29,310 nt of DNA from an uncultured Mediterraneibacter sp. (GCF_934330165.1 NZ_CAKRGI010000028.1:1-29310), one strand, 5' to 3'; shown: positions 1-10,740, counted from the first letter of the stretch. Translations and numbers: made by a program. The notes: generated by a model not told the origin, from the letters alone.

Positions 1-117
1 GGGCTGAGGTAAAGCGGGCTCTGCACTGCGAAGGAATATCCTGCTTTCCGCGTCCGATCCGCTTTTAAAAAGTTAGCGGATTCTTTATAGCGTATCACCC
101 CAACAAATACAAATTTT
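1..117. repeat. Partial copy of a dispersed inverted-repeat element
   Basis: The first ~31 bases and the stretch around 101-117 (CCAACAAATACAAATTT) match, in reverse complement, bases 28999-29042 and 28926-28942 of the large inverted repeat at the other end of the window. The middle is diverged. The copy runs off the left edge, so its full length is unknown. It also contains a 7-bp perfect hairpin (ATCCGCT...AGCGGAT, about 57-81). No coding frame is visible. Confidence 0.6.
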
Positions 118-129
118 TAAGAATCACTG

Positions 130-158
130 TTGACAAACGGAAAATGAGGTGCTATCTT
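130..158 (+). promoter_or_regulatory. SigA promoter of the hrcA operon
   Basis: TTGACA at 130-135 and TATCTT at 153-158 are separated by 17 bp. The CIRCE operator follows directly downstream, as in class I heat-shock operons. Confidence 0.85.
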
Positions 159-173
159 ATTATCTGTAAGGTG

Positions 174-200
174 TTAGCACTCAAAAGTAAAGAGTGCTAA
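174..200 (+). promoter_or_regulatory. CIRCE operator (HrcA binding site)
   Basis: Perfect inverted repeat TTAGCACTC-N9-GAGTGCTAA, identical to the CIRCE consensus. It lies between the promoter and hrcA, so HrcA is expected to repress its own operon here, with relief on heat shock. Confidence 0.97.
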
Positions 201-242
201 TAAGCCGAAAAGAAAGAGATCTTAAGAACAGGAGGAAGAGTG

Positions 243-1292
243 ATGGCGATGGATGAAGCATTGACAGAAAGAAAACTTACTATATTAAAAGCTATCATTC
301 AGAATTATCTGGAAACCGGTGAACCGGTTGGTTCAAGAACTCTTTCAAAGTACACTGACCTGAAGCTCAGTTCAGCTACGATCCGGAATGAGATGGCAGA
401 TCTTGAAGATCTTGGATATATTTTCCAGCCGCATACTTCGGCAGGAAGGATTCCGTCGGATAAAGGCTATCGGTTCTATGTGGATCTGCTGATGGAGAAA
501 AAAGAACAGGAGATCAGTGAACGTGAGGATGCTCTTCTTGAGAAGACCGACAAAGTAGAAAAAGTATTGCAGCAGGCAGCAAAAGTCCTTGCCTCCAATA
601 CCAATTATGCGACGATGGTTTCGACTCCGGTCAACAGCCGCAATACTTTGAAGTTCATCCAGCTTTCCCAGGTGGATGAAGAGCAGATCGTAGCGGTGAT
701 CGTTCTCGGGGGAAATGTAATTAAGAATAAAATTATTGAAGTAGGCGAAACCTTAAGTAATGAGAACCTGTTGAAGCTGAATATGCTTCTGAATACAACC
801 CTGAACGGACTGTCGATCGATCAGATCACATTGGGACTGATCGCCAGGTTAAAAGAGCAGGCAGGAATCCACAGTGAAGTGATCGGACACGTTCTGGATG
901 CAGTTGCCGAGATCATCCATGTAGATAATGAGATGGAAATCTATACAAGCGGTGCGACGAACATTTTTAAGTATCCGGAGTTGAGTGATAAGCAGAGTGC
1001 ACAGGAGATCATCAGTGCTTTTGAAGAAAAGCAACAGCTGGCGGATCTGGTGACAGAGACGCTTGCCAGTGAGGAAAGTCATGGAATCCAGGTTTATATC
1101 GGAGATGAAGCTCCGGTGAAGACAATGAAAGACTGCAGCGTGGTGACAGCCACATATGAACTTGGAGAAGGCATGAAAGGAACGATCGGAATTATCGGTC
1201 CGAAAAGAATGGATTATGAACATGTCATGAAGACGCTGAAGACCCTGCAAAGTGAGTTGGATGCAATTTATAATAAAGAACCAAAAGAATAG
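243..1292 (+). CDS. hrcA: Heat-inducible transcription repressor HrcA
   Basis: HrcA binds CIRCE and represses the class I chaperone genes; GroEL is known to help it fold. The roughly 349-residue protein has an N-terminal winged-helix domain (first ~75 residues, with the family stretches GEPVGSRTLS, SSATIRNEMADLE and HTSAGRIPSDKGYRFYVD) followed by the GAF-like sensing/dimerisation domain typical of the family. It is first in the hrcA-grpE-dnaK-dnaJ operon and directly follows a CIRCE site. A GTG at 240 is also in frame, but ATG 243 sits 7 bases after the GGAGG at 231-235 and is preferred. Length and sequence look intact. Confidence 0.97.
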   Translation: MAMDEALTERKLTILKAIIQNYLETGEPVGSRTLSKYTDLKLSSATIRNEMADLEDLGYIFQPHTSAGRIPSDKGYRFYVDLLMEKKEQEISEREDALLEKTDKVEKVLQQAAKVLASNTNYATMVSTPVNSRNTLKFIQLSQVDEEQIVAVIVLGGNVIKNKIIEVGETLSNENLLKLNMLLNTTLNGLSIDQITLGLIARLKEQAGIHSEVIGHVLDAVAEIIHVDNEMEIYTSGATNIFKYPELSDKQSAQEIISAFEEKQQLADLVTETLASEESHGIQVYIGDEAPVKTMKDCSVVTATYELGEGMKGTIGIIGPKRMDYEHVMKTLKTLQSELDAIYNKEPKE

Positions 1293-1307
1293 AAAGGTAG
1301 AAAGCTG

Positions 1308-1985
1308 GTGACAGAGAACATGAGCAAAGAAGATATGGTGAAAGAAGCTGTAGAAGAGGCGAAAGCAAAAGCTGAAGCAGAAGCAGAGGAAACCGATGCC
1401 ACAACGGCAGAGTCAGAGAAAACTGCAGAAGCACAGGAAACCGCTGAAGACACAGCAGAAGCCGGAGAAGAGACTGGATCTGAAGAGGATCAGGGAGAAG
1501 AAAAATCCGGTGAAAAAAAGAAGTTCTTCGGAAAGAAAAATAAGAAGGACAAAAAGGACGAGAAGATCGAAGAGTTAAATGATCGTATCACCCGTCAGAT
1601 GGCAGAGTTTGATAACTTCCGCAAGAGATCAGAAAAGGAAAAATCCCAGATGTATGAGATCGGTGCGAAAGATATCATAGAAAAGATCCTTCCGGTCGTT
1701 GATAATTTTGAACGTGGATTAGATTCCATACCGGAAGAAGAAAAAGGTTCTCCGTTCGCAGAGGGAATGGAGAAAATCTACAAGCAGCTTATGACGACAC
1801 TGGATTCACTTGGAGTGAAACCGATCGAAGCTGTTGGTCAGGAGTTCAATCCTGATTTCCATAATGCAGTCATGCATGTGGAGGATGAAGAATTCGGTGA
1901 AAATGTTGTCGCTGAAGAATTTCAGAAAGGCTACATGTACCGTGAGAGTGTTGTAAGGCACAGCATGGTAAAGGTAGCAAATTAA
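1308..1985 (+). CDS. grpE: GrpE nucleotide exchange factor of DnaK
   Basis: GrpE releases ADP from DnaK and so resets its substrate-binding cycle. The 225-residue protein has a long, very acidic and lysine-rich N-terminal extension (about residues 1-85), a coiled-coil segment containing the family motif MAEFDNFRKRSEKEK, and a C-terminal beta domain ending in ESVVRHSMVKVAN. The start is a GTG with AAAGG 10 bases upstream; the in-frame ATG at 1320 lacks a good ribosome-binding site. It lies 15 bp behind hrcA and 47 bp before dnaK. The low-complexity N-terminus is expected to be disordered. Confidence 0.96.
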   Translation: MTENMSKEDMVKEAVEEAKAKAEAEAEETDATTAESEKTAEAQETAEDTAEAGEETGSEEDQGEEKSGEKKKFFGKKNKKDKKDEKIEELNDRITRQMAEFDNFRKRSEKEKSQMYEIGAKDIIEKILPVVDNFERGLDSIPEEEKGSPFAEGMEKIYKQLMTTLDSLGVKPIEAVGQEFNPDFHNAVMHVEDEEFGENVVAEEFQKGYMYRESVVRHSMVKVAN

Positions 1986-2017
1986 TTTGAGCTTTATCAA
2001 AACCAGAGAATAAATAG

Positions 2018-3895
<1,878 letters not shown>

Positions 3896-3903
3896 TCTGA
3901 TCT

Positions 3904-3990
3904 ATGTAATCTGAAAGATTTACATCAGAAAAGTATGAAGAATAAAGGATTCTACGAAGCTGTAGGAATATAGCTTCGTAGAATTTCTTG
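3904..3990 (+). terminator. Hairpins between dnaK and dnaJ (attenuator or processing site)
   Basis: A small hairpin (about 3904-3926) is followed by a perfect 13-bp stem (ATTCTACGAAGCT, 3949-3961, with 3972-3984; 10-nt loop) and a weak T tract, TTCTTG. The weak T tract and co-operonic downstream gene suggest partial termination or mRNA stabilisation that lowers dnaJ relative to dnaK; this is an inference. Confidence 0.6.
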
Positions 3991-4019
3991 AGGTTATAGA
4001 AAGGTAAAGTAGTTGTATT

Positions 4020-5210
4020 ATGGCAGAGGCAAAAAGAGATTATTATGAAGTACTCGGCGTAAGTAAGGATGCCGATGATGCTACAATAAAAAAGGCATAT
4101 CGTCAGCTTGCAAAGAAGTACCATCCGGATATGAATCCGGGAGATAAAGAAGCTGAGAAAAAGTTCAAAGAGGCTTCTGAAGCCTATGCCGTTCTGAGTG
4201 ACGCTGACAAACGTCGTCAGTATGATCAGTTCGGCCACGCAGCATTTGATGGAGGTGCCGGAGGTGCAGGTGGATTTGGCGGCGGCTTTAATGGGGCTGA
4301 TTTTGGAGACATTTTCGGCGATATCTTTGGAGATCTGTTCGGAGGTTCCAGAAGAGGCGGAACAAGTAATGGTCCGATGAAAGGTGCCAATATCAGAAAA
4401 AGTGTCCGCATTACGTTTGAAGAGGCAGTACATGGATGTGAAAAAGAGCTGGAGCTGGTTCTGAAAGATCCATGTGAAGACTGTCATGGTACAGGTGCGA
4501 AGCCGGGAACTTCTCCTGAAACTTGTCCGAAGTGTGGTGGAAAGGGTCAGATTGTTTATACATCCCAGTCTTTCTTTGGTACTGTACAAAATGTACAGAC
4601 TTGTCCGACCTGCGGTGGTTCAGGAAAAGTTGTAAAAGAAAAGTGTCCGAAATGTGCAGGAACCGGATATACTGCAAGTAAGAAGAAGATCAAAGTAACT
4701 ATTCCGGCGGGAATCGATAACGGACAGAGTATCCGTATTCGTGAAAAAGGTGAACCGGGAATCAATGGCGGTCCGAGAGGAGATCTGCTTGTTGAGGTCA
4801 ATGTATCCAGACATCCGGTATTCCAGCGTGTAGATATGAATATTCTTTCTACGGTTTCGATATCCTTTGCGATAGCAGCTCTTGGTGGAGAGATTAAGAT
4901 CCCGACAGTAGATGGAGATGTAGTCTGCACGATCAAGCCGGGAACAAAAACCGGAACAAAGGTACGTTTAACCGGAAAAGGCGTTCCATCACTGAGAAAC
5001 CCGCAGGTCAGAGGAGATCATCTGGTTACAGTAGTGATCCAGACGCCGGAGCATCTGAGTGCAGAAGCAAAAGAAGCCCTCAGAAAATTTGATGAGCTGA
5101 CAGGAAATACACTGAAACGCAGTGAAAATACAGAGACCGCCGAGGATAAAAAGGCAAAGAAGAAGTCTTTTAAAGAAAAAGTGAAAGAAGTTTTTGAAGA
5201 TAAAGAATAA
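4020..5210 (+). CDS. dnaJ: Chaperone DnaJ (Hsp40, class A)
   Basis: J-domain co-chaperone that delivers clients to DnaK and stimulates its ATPase. The 396-residue protein has a J domain (1-70) with the invariant HPD in [10 protein letters not shown], a Gly/Phe-rich linker with repeated GDIFGD units, a complete zinc domain with four CxxCxGxG repeats ([32 protein letters not shown]), and C-terminal substrate-binding beta domains. It is the last gene of the heat-shock operon, and a strong hairpin follows at 5245-5285. All key residues are present. The ribosome-binding site (AGAAAGG) is about 15 bases upstream, rather far. Confidence 0.97.
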   Translation: MAEAKRDYYEVLGVSKDADDATIKKAYRQLAKKYHPDMNPGDKEAEKKFKEASEAYAVLSDADKRRQYDQFGHAAFDGGAGGAGGFGGGFNGADFGDIFGDIFGDLFGGSRRGGTSNGPMKGANIRKSVRITFEEAVHGCEKELELVLKDPCEDCHGTGAKPGTSPETCPKCGGKGQIVYTSQSFFGTVQNVQTCPTCGGSGKVVKEKCPKCAGTGYTASKKKIKVTIPAGIDNGQSIRIREKGEPGINGGPRGDLLVEVNVSRHPVFQRVDMNILSTVSISFAIAALGGEIKIPTVDGDVVCTIKPGTKTGTKVRLTGKGVPSLRNPQVRGDHLVTVVIQTPEHLSAEAKEALRKFDELTGNTLKRSENTETAEDKKAKKKSFKEKVKEVFEDKE

Positions 5211-5244
5211 AAAGTCCTGAATAGTGAGTTAAGGTTTCAGGCAG

Positions 5245-5285
5245 AAAGAATGGCAGAGGAAAGGCATTTTTCCCTGCCATTCTTT
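5245..5285. terminator. Bidirectional terminator between dnaJ and glgX
   Basis: Stem AAAGAATGGCAG paired with CTGCCATTCTTT around a loop containing a T run. It lies between two convergent genes, so it can serve both strands. Confidence 0.8.
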
Positions 5286-5322
5286 GAAATTATTTAAGTG
5301 GAATCCCGAATAGATACTATAT

Positions 5323-7440
5323 CTAATTTTTTTCTCCAACAAATACAATAACAGACCGTTCTCCCAGCAGAACAGAGAAACCGACAGCAGGCATTTCAGA
5401 ATCCGTGAATGTCTGCTGCTTTTTGTCCCCTGTATTGACGGCAATCTTCCAGGTATAACCGGCCGGGAGCTGAGGCAGAGTCAGAGCAGCGGAACACCAG
5501 TGGGTATTCACGGCAAGGAAGACCAGGTCTTCTTTGTGCAAAGAGTCATCATACCCTGAAAAGAGAACGCAGACAGTGTGACTGCTTTCCGGAAGATCAG
5601 GTTTCCATGGTGTGAGTCCATGAAGACTCATGGAAGGAAAGCCGAGATAGCTTGGCTCAAGGTCTTTGCGGATACAGGCATGCGATTTTCTGAAGTGGAT
5701 CATATAGCGGAAAAACTCATACAATGTCCTGTTCTTTTCTAAAAGTGACCAGTCCAGCCAGGAGATCAGATTATCCTGACAGTAGGGATTATTATTTCCA
5801 TAGCGGGTATCTGCAAATTCATCCCCGGCAAGAAACATAGGAGTTCCGCGGCTGCACATCAGGGCAGCACAGGCATTCATAATCATTTTCCTGCGAAGAG
5901 CCAGAACAGAAGGATTCGTTGTCTCGCCTTCCACACCACAGTTCCAACTGTTGTTGTCATCTGTACCGTCTGTATTTCCCCAGCCATTGGCTTCATTATG
6001 CTTTTCATTATAGCTGTAGAGATCGTAAAGCGTAAATCCATCGTGGCAGGTCAGAAAATTAACAGAAGCATTTCTGCCACGGAAAATCGGATCGTAAAGA
6101 TCGGGTGAACCGGTGATCCGACGTGCAGCAGTCTGGGAGAGGAAAGCATCTCCTTTCAGAAAGCGACGCATATCATCTCGATATCGTCCATTCCACTCAG
6201 CCCAGCGTTTCCAGGAAGGAAAAGATCCGACCTGATAGAGACCACCGGCATCCCAGGCTTCTGCGATCAGCTTTACATTTCCAAGGATAGAATCAAAAGC
6301 CAGGCTGCGGAGCAGAGGAGGCTGATGCAGGGGAGTTCCGTCCTCGTTGCGTCCGAGAATGGAAGCAAGGTCGAACCGGAATCCGTCAACACGGTATTCG
6401 ATCACCCAGTAACGAAGACAGTCCAGGATCATATTTTGCACTACGGGATGATTACAGTTGAGCGTATTTCCGCAGCCGCTGAAATTATAGTACTGTCCAT
6501 CAGGGGTGAGCATGTAGTAAATCTGGTTGTCAAATCCCTTGAAAGAAAAGGATGGGCCAAATTCATTTCCCTCGGCAGTATGGTTAAAAACCACATCCAG
6601 AATAACCTCCATGTTCTGGTTATGAAGTTCTTTGATCAGACTTTTCAGTTCCATTCCCTCGCGGTTGTACTCTTTAGAAGAACTGTAGCTGGTATTTGGT
6701 GCAAAAAAGCTGACCGGGTTATATCCCCAGAAATCAAGCAGCAGATTTTCATCAATAAGTCTTGCATCCCGCATTTCGTCAAATTCAAAGACAGGCATCA
6801 GTTCAACAGCATTGATCCCAAGATCTTTCAGGTAAGGAATCTTTTCTTTCAGCCCATCGAAAGTACCGGGATGTTTCACTCCCGAACTTGTATCCTTTGT
6901 GTAGCCGCGGACGTGCAGTTCATAAATGATGAGATCTTCCATCGGAATGGAAGTGTGACGCTGCTGCCCCCAGTCGAAATTAGAATGAACGACACGTGCC
7001 CGGTAGCCATGCAGCAGATTATTTTTATGTCCCCAGTGGCTTTGCCCGGTTACGGCACGGGCATAAGGGTCAAGCAGGATTTTTGTACGGTCAAAGCGGA
7101 GTCCCTTCTTCTCGTCATAAGGACCGTCCAGCCTGTAGGCATATTCAAATTCTTCGATGTCGAGACCAAATACGATCATGGAATAGCAGAATCCGATGCG
7201 ATAATTATCAGGAAATGGAAGAACGGCAAATGGTTCTTCTGCCTCCCGATGGAACAGCAAAAGTTCGCATGAGGTTGCTTTATGCGACTGAATCGTGAAG
7301 TTGACTCCACCGGGGATTACCGTTGCACCGAAATCAAGAAAAAATCCGGGACGCACCTGAAATCCACAGATGGTGTCTAAAGGTATTAATTGTCCGGCAG
7401 GAACAAGAACAAGGTCGGTCTGATTATTTTGCAAGATCAT
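5323..7440 (-). CDS. glgX: Glycogen debranching enzyme (GH13, GlgX/isoamylase type)
   Basis: Hydrolyses alpha-1,6 branches of glycogen or limit dextrins in the cytoplasm. The 705-residue protein has an N-terminal beta-sandwich of CBM48 type (about residues 25-115) and a GH13 barrel. The three catalytic acids are visible: nucleophile Asp357 in DGFRFDLAS, acid/base Glu394 in IAEAWDAGG and Asp467 in TCHDGFTL. A beta C-terminal domain follows. The start ATG has AAGGAG 5-6 bases upstream. It is a single-gene unit transcribed toward dnaJ, with its own promoter overlapping that of the divergent Mrp gene. The last codons, with the stop, fall in a 21-base match to the repeat at 28930 (see findings). 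Pullulanase or isoamylase are close alternatives by sequence family. Confidence 0.92.
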   Translation of the reverse strand: MILQNNQTDLVLVPAGQLIPLDTICGFQVRPGFFLDFGATVIPGGVNFTIQSHKATSCELLLFHREAEEPFAVLPFPDNYRIGFCYSMIVFGLDIEEFEYAYRLDGPYDEKKGLRFDRTKILLDPYARAVTGQSHWGHKNNLLHGYRARVVHSNFDWGQQRHTSIPMEDLIIYELHVRGYTKDTSSGVKHPGTFDGLKEKIPYLKDLGINAVELMPVFEFDEMRDARLIDENLLLDFWGYNPVSFFAPNTSYSSSKEYNREGMELKSLIKELHNQNMEVILDVVFNHTAEGNEFGPSFSFKGFDNQIYYMLTPDGQYYNFSGCGNTLNCNHPVVQNMILDCLRYWVIEYRVDGFRFDLASILGRNEDGTPLHQPPLLRSLAFDSILGNVKLIAEAWDAGGLYQVGSFPSWKRWAEWNGRYRDDMRRFLKGDAFLSQTAARRITGSPDLYDPIFRGRNASVNFLTCHDGFTLYDLYSYNEKHNEANGWGNTDGTDDNNSWNCGVEGETTNPSVLALRRKMIMNACAALMCSRGTPMFLAGDEFADTRYGNNNPYCQDNLISWLDWSLLEKNRTLYEFFRYMIHFRKSHACIRKDLEPSYLGFPSMSLHGLTPWKPDLPESSHTVCVLFSGYDDSLHKEDLVFLAVNTHWCSAALTLPQLPAGYTWKIAVNTGDKKQQTFTDSEMPAVGFSVLLGERSVIVFVGEKN

Positions 7441-7528
7441 TTCACTCCTTCTGTGTATAAGTTACAGTGCTTAAGATGATTTTATGAATTTATGAAGCAG
7501 CAGTAACTCATCCGTTATTTATAGGATA

Positions 7529-7556
7529 ATTATAGAACAGAATCTTTGAAATGCAA
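7529..7556 (-). promoter_or_regulatory. Promoter of glgX
   Basis: On the minus strand TTGCAT (7551-7556) and TATAAT (7529-7534) are 16 bp apart, about 90 bp before the start codon. The -35 hexamer overlaps by one base the -35 hexamer of the opposite promoter. Confidence 0.7.
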
Positions 7557-7573
7557 GATGAAAGTGGTATACT
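7546..7573 (+). promoter_or_regulatory. Promoter of the Mrp-hydrolase operon
   Basis: TTGAAA (7546-7551), 16-bp spacer, TATACT (7568-7573). It overlaps the divergent glgX promoter, so the two starts may interfere with each other. Confidence 0.75.
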
Positions 7574-7649
7574 GTAACAACAGAGAAAAAAGAGCGAACT
7601 GTTCAATATCAGTGGAAGAACAGGGAGCGTGAAAGAAAGAGGTAAGATT

Positions 7650-8480
7650 ATGGCAGAAGAACAGAAGACGGAAGGATGTTCAGAAGCAGCTTGTTCCAGT
7701 TGCTCACAGGCAGGTTCCTGCAGCAGTAAAAAAGTGGATCTGCACGAGCCGGCAAATGCACATTCATCCATTGGAAAAGTCATTGGAGTTGTCAGTGGAA
7801 AAGGTGGAGTTGGAAAATCACTTGTCACCGGCTCACTTGCAAGGCAGATGGTGAAAAAGGGATACAAGGTTGGGATCCTCGATGCGGATATCACCGGACC
7901 TTCCATTCCGAAAATGTATGGTATTCACGAAAAAGCCCAGGGAACGCAGGAGGGGATCTTTCCACAGATCGCAAAAGACGGGACAAAAATTATGTCAGTG
8001 AACCTGCTGCTTGAAGATGAAGAAGCTCCGGTGATCTGGCGTGGACCGGTGATCGCAGGGGTTGTGAAGCAGTTCTGGACAGAGGTTATGTGGGGAGAGC
8101 TTGATTATCTTTTTGTAGATATGCCGCCGGGAACAGGAGATGTTCCGCTGACCGTATTCCAGTCACTTCCGGTCGATGGGATCGTGATCGTGACATCTCC
8201 GCAGGATCTGGTTAAAATGATCGTGAAAAAGGCATATGGCATGGCAAAGCAGATGAATATTCCGGTGCTTGGCATTGTTGAAAATTATAGCTATGTCCTT
8301 TGTCCGGACTGCGGAAAAAAGATCCATATTTTCGGAGAAAGCCATATTGATGAGATCGCTGCGGAACTGGGAGTGCCGGTTCTTGGCAGGATGCCGCTGG
8401 ATGCAGCACTTGCAGAGGTCGTGGAAAAAGAAGCATTTTATGAAGCAGAGAATCCGTATCTGGAAGTTGAGGCGTTATAG
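7650..8480 (+). CDS. Mrp/NBP35-family P-loop ATPase, Fe-S cluster carrier
   Basis: Members of the Mrp/Nbp35/ApbC family are scaffold or carrier proteins that pass [4Fe-4S] clusters to client enzymes in the cytoplasm. The 276-residue protein has a cysteine-rich N-terminal tail (Cys10, 15, 18, 24), the deviant Walker A GKGGVGKS (about 50-57), DADITGPSIPK, the Mrp signature MPPGTGDVPLT, and a C-terminal CPDC pair that would bind the bridging cluster. ATG 7650 is chosen because AAAGAGG lies 7 bases upstream; the in-frame GTG at 7629 is badly spaced. The next gene starts 2 bp after the stop, so the two are probably co-translated. Confidence 0.9.
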   Translation: MAEEQKTEGCSEAACSSCSQAGSCSSKKVDLHEPANAHSSIGKVIGVVSGKGGVGKSLVTGSLARQMVKKGYKVGILDADITGPSIPKMYGIHEKAQGTQEGIFPQIAKDGTKIMSVNLLLEDEEAPVIWRGPVIAGVVKQFWTEVMWGELDYLFVDMPPGTGDVPLTVFQSLPVDGIVIVTSPQDLVKMIVKKAYGMAKQMNIPVLGIVENYSYVLCPDCGKKIHIFGESHIDEIAAELGVPVLGRMPLDAALAEVVEKEAFYEAENPYLEVEAL

Positions 8481-8482
8481 AG

Positions 8483-9478
8483 ATGAAAAGACAGAGCACA
8501 GAGATCTGGAAAGATGAAGAATATTCTTATGTGGGGGCTCATGGGTTTATTCCAGTGATGGTCAGTTATATGCATGAGGATGATAAGATCCATCCGGCTA
8601 TGATCGTTGTTCCGGGAGGTGGATACCGGCAGGTTTCACGGACAGAAGCACATCTGGTTGCCATGGATTTTTATGAGGCAGATTATAATGTGTTTGTACT
8701 TGTGTATACGGTGAATCCGCTGGATGAAGTTCCACTGAAGATGCAGCCGCTTTGGGATATTTCCAGGGCGATCCGCATGATTCGCGGGAAGGTGGAAGAG
8801 TACCGGATCAACCCGGAGCAGATCGCAGTATGCGGATTTTCAGCAGGAGGGCATTTATGTGCCAGTTTAAGTGTGCATTGGAAAGATGTAAAGGATCCGG
8901 ATCCGGTATATGACCGGGTGTCCAACCGCCCGGATGCAGCGATTCTTGCTTATCCGGTCATCACTGCAGGGAAAGCGGCACATCCGGGATCTTTTGTTGC
9001 CTTATTCGGAGAGAACCCGGATCAGAAGGATCTGGATTATATGTCACTTGAAAGGTATGTGACCGAAGATACGCCACCCTGCTTTTTGTGGCAGACAGCA
9101 ACAGATGAGTCAGTTCCGGTAGAGAACAGTTACCTTTTTGCAAAGGCGTGTAAAGAGGCAGGTGTTCTGTATGCTCATCACGTATTTTCAGATGGGGTTC
9201 ACGGAATGTCTGTAGCGACAGAAGACTGGCTGGAGGAAAGAGGCAGAGAACCTTATACGATGGAGCAGATCAGACTGGTTGGTGAGGCAATCCTGAGAGG
9301 GGAAACCAGGTTTGAGCAAAAGACCGGTGAGGAGCTGCTTGCGAAGTATGGTATTTCCAAGCCTGCACCGGAGAAATGGAGTCCGGATCAGAAAGAACAC
9401 TTGCGGAAGGTTTTAAAGGAAGTTGGTGCATGGAGGATGCTTGCAAAGTGCTGGCTTGCAGCAGTATGGGATGCGTAG
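8483..9478 (+). CDS. Alpha/beta-hydrolase, esterase/acetyl-xylan-esterase-like
   Basis: A cytosolic serine hydrolase of the carboxylesterase/BD-FAE-like group; the substrate cannot be told from sequence. The 331-residue protein has no signal peptide. The oxyanion strand VVPGGGY (about 42-48), the nucleophile elbow GFSAGG (Ser120), Asp208 in TATDESVP and His240 in SDGVHGMS form a complete catalytic triad. The C-terminal ~60 residues extend past the fold. It starts 2 bp after the Mrp gene. Possible clients are acetylated sugars, since glgX is next door, but that is only proximity. Alternatives: a lipase or peptidase-like member of the same fold. Confidence 0.8.
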   Translation: MKRQSTEIWKDEEYSYVGAHGFIPVMVSYMHEDDKIHPAMIVVPGGGYRQVSRTEAHLVAMDFYEADYNVFVLVYTVNPLDEVPLKMQPLWDISRAIRMIRGKVEEYRINPEQIAVCGFSAGGHLCASLSVHWKDVKDPDPVYDRVSNRPDAAILAYPVITAGKAAHPGSFVALFGENPDQKDLDYMSLERYVTEDTPPCFLWQTATDESVPVENSYLFAKACKEAGVLYAHHVFSDGVHGMSVATEDWLEERGREPYTMEQIRLVGEAILRGETRFEQKTGEELLAKYGISKPAPEKWSPDQKEHLRKVLKEVGAWRMLAKCWLAAVWDA

Positions 9479-9558
9479 AAAGTAAGAAAAAGCAGAGAAT
9501 GTGAAGCCGATTATAAGCAGAACAGGCAATGCGGCAGAAAAAGCAGAAGGAGAACAGA

Positions 9559-10332
9559 ATGAGAATTTTATTGATTCGGCACGGAGACCCGGATTATGAA
9601 CATGATACATTGACAGAAAAAGGACGCAGGGAGGCAGAACTGCTGGCAAAGAGGGCATCATCGCTTGCGATGGGAAGTTGTTATCAGTCTCCCCTTGGCA
9701 GGGCGATGGATACGGCACAGCCCTGTCTGAAAGCGACAGGAAAAGATGCGGAAGTACTGGAGTGGCTGCGGGAGTTTCCGGCACAGCTGGATCTGAATAA
9801 AGATCCGGAACTGAGCCGGGCATATCCGGGAGCAAAAATGGCAGACGGAAAGTATCTGATAAGGAATGTATGGGATATGGCACCGGGATACTGGACAGAG
9901 CATGAAGAATATATGGATCGCAGGGAATGGAGAAATTCCAGGGTGGCAGAATGCTCTGATATGGAAGCAGTTTATGACCGGGTGATCCGGGAGTTTGATG
10001 CATTTCTTGCAGAGCATGGATATGTGCGGGAGAGAAATCATTACCGGGTAGAAAAAGAAAGTACAGAAACGGTTACCTTTTTCTGTCATTTTGCGATCAG
10101 CTGTGTATTATTATCCCATTTGTGGAATGTTTCCCCGTTTGTATTATGGCATGGACTGGTGCTTGCACCGACTTCTGTGACCGAGGTGGTAACGGAAGAG
10201 AGAGAGCAGGGAATTGCGTATTTCCGCGGTACAAAAGTAGGAGATATTTCCCATTTATATGCAGGAGGGGAAGAACCGGCTTTTGCTGCCCGTTTCTGTG
10301 AAGTATACAGCAATGAGGATCAGAGGCATTAG
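9559..10332 (+). CDS. Histidine phosphatase (phosphoglycerate mutase-like)
   Basis: The branch-2-like histidine phosphatase fold works through a phospho-histidine. The 257-residue protein begins MRILLIRHGDPDYE, with the catalytic RHG at residues 7-9 at the end of strand 1; a second histidine occurs in FFCHFAIS, in the position of the usual second active-site His. The start ATG has AAGGAG about 7 bases upstream. Substrate is unknown; relatives act on phosphosugars, nucleotides or cofactors. Its stop codon lies inside a 9-bp tandem duplication (10322-10339) that runs into the ribosome-binding site of the next gene. Confidence 0.82.
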   Translation: MRILLIRHGDPDYEHDTLTEKGRREAELLAKRASSLAMGSCYQSPLGRAMDTAQPCLKATGKDAEVLEWLREFPAQLDLNKDPELSRAYPGAKMADGKYLIRNVWDMAPGYWTEHEEYMDRREWRNSRVAECSDMEAVYDRVIREFDAFLAEHGYVRERNHYRVEKESTETVTFFCHFAISCVLLSHLWNVSPFVLWHGLVLAPTSVTEVVTEEREQGIAYFRGTKVGDISHLYAGGEEPAFAARFCEVYSNEDQRH

Positions 10333-10339
10333 AGGCATT
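10322..10339 (+). repeat. Two tandem copies of AGAGGCATT
   Basis: The duplication spans the end of the phosphatase gene, including its TAG (10330-10332), and abuts the AGAGGAG ribosome-binding site of the kinase gene. A third partial copy (AGAGG) begins at 10340. Confidence 0.85.
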
Positions 10340-10353
10340 AGAGGAGTGTGCTT

Positions 10354-10740
10354 ATGGAACAGAAGAAAAAGCAGGATCATAAATTTTATGGAGGATTCCG
10401 GTATGCGATCGAAGGGATTCTGACCGGGATTCGTCAGGAGCAGAATATGAAGATGCACTGTATCATGACAGTGCTGGTGGTGCTGGCGGGATTTTTCTTT
10501 GAAATTTCGAAGATAGAATGGTGTATCTGTCTGCTTTTGTGTGGACTGATCATGGCACTGGAACTGGTGAATACATCTGTTGAGGCAGTTGTTGATCTGG
10601 TGACGGAGGAAAGAAAACCGCTGGCCAGGATCGCAAAGGATACGGCTGCTGGTGCAGTGCTGATCGCAGCACTTTTTTCTGCAGTGATCGGTTGTATTAT
10701 TTTTGTTCCAAAAATAATGGAATGGTTTACATTTTTTTGA
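10354..10740 (+). CDS. dgkA: Undecaprenol/diacylglycerol kinase, DgkA family
   Basis: Small integral-membrane lipid kinase; in Gram-positives this family phosphorylates undecaprenol, feeding cell-wall carrier lipid. The 128-residue protein has an amphipathic N-terminus with RYAIEGILTGIRQEQNMKMH, three hydrophobic helices and the signature ALELVNTSVEAVVDLV with the conserved Glu, Asn, Glu and Asp, followed by KDTAAGAVL. AGAGGAG is 7 bases before ATG 10354; a GTG at 10348 is too close to it. The next promoter's -35 overlaps the stop codon, so the downstream pair can be made separately. Confidence 0.9.
   Translation: MEQKKKQDHKFYGGFRYAIEGILTGIRQEQNMKMHCIMTVLVVLAGFFFEISKIEWCICLLLCGLIMALELVNTSVEAVVDLVTEERKPLARIAKDTAAGAVLIAALFSAVIGCIIFVPKIMEWFTFF

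Noticed and set aside
849..1250. Antisense open frames over hrcA and over dnaK (e.g. 2992-3456)
   Set aside because: Mirror images of conserved genes, without start signals or family features.
6325..7272. A 315-codon open frame on the plus strand inside glgX
   Set aside because: It is antisense to a protein with all catalytic motifs, has no ribosome-binding site or recognisable sequence, and is a shadow of the codon use of glgX.
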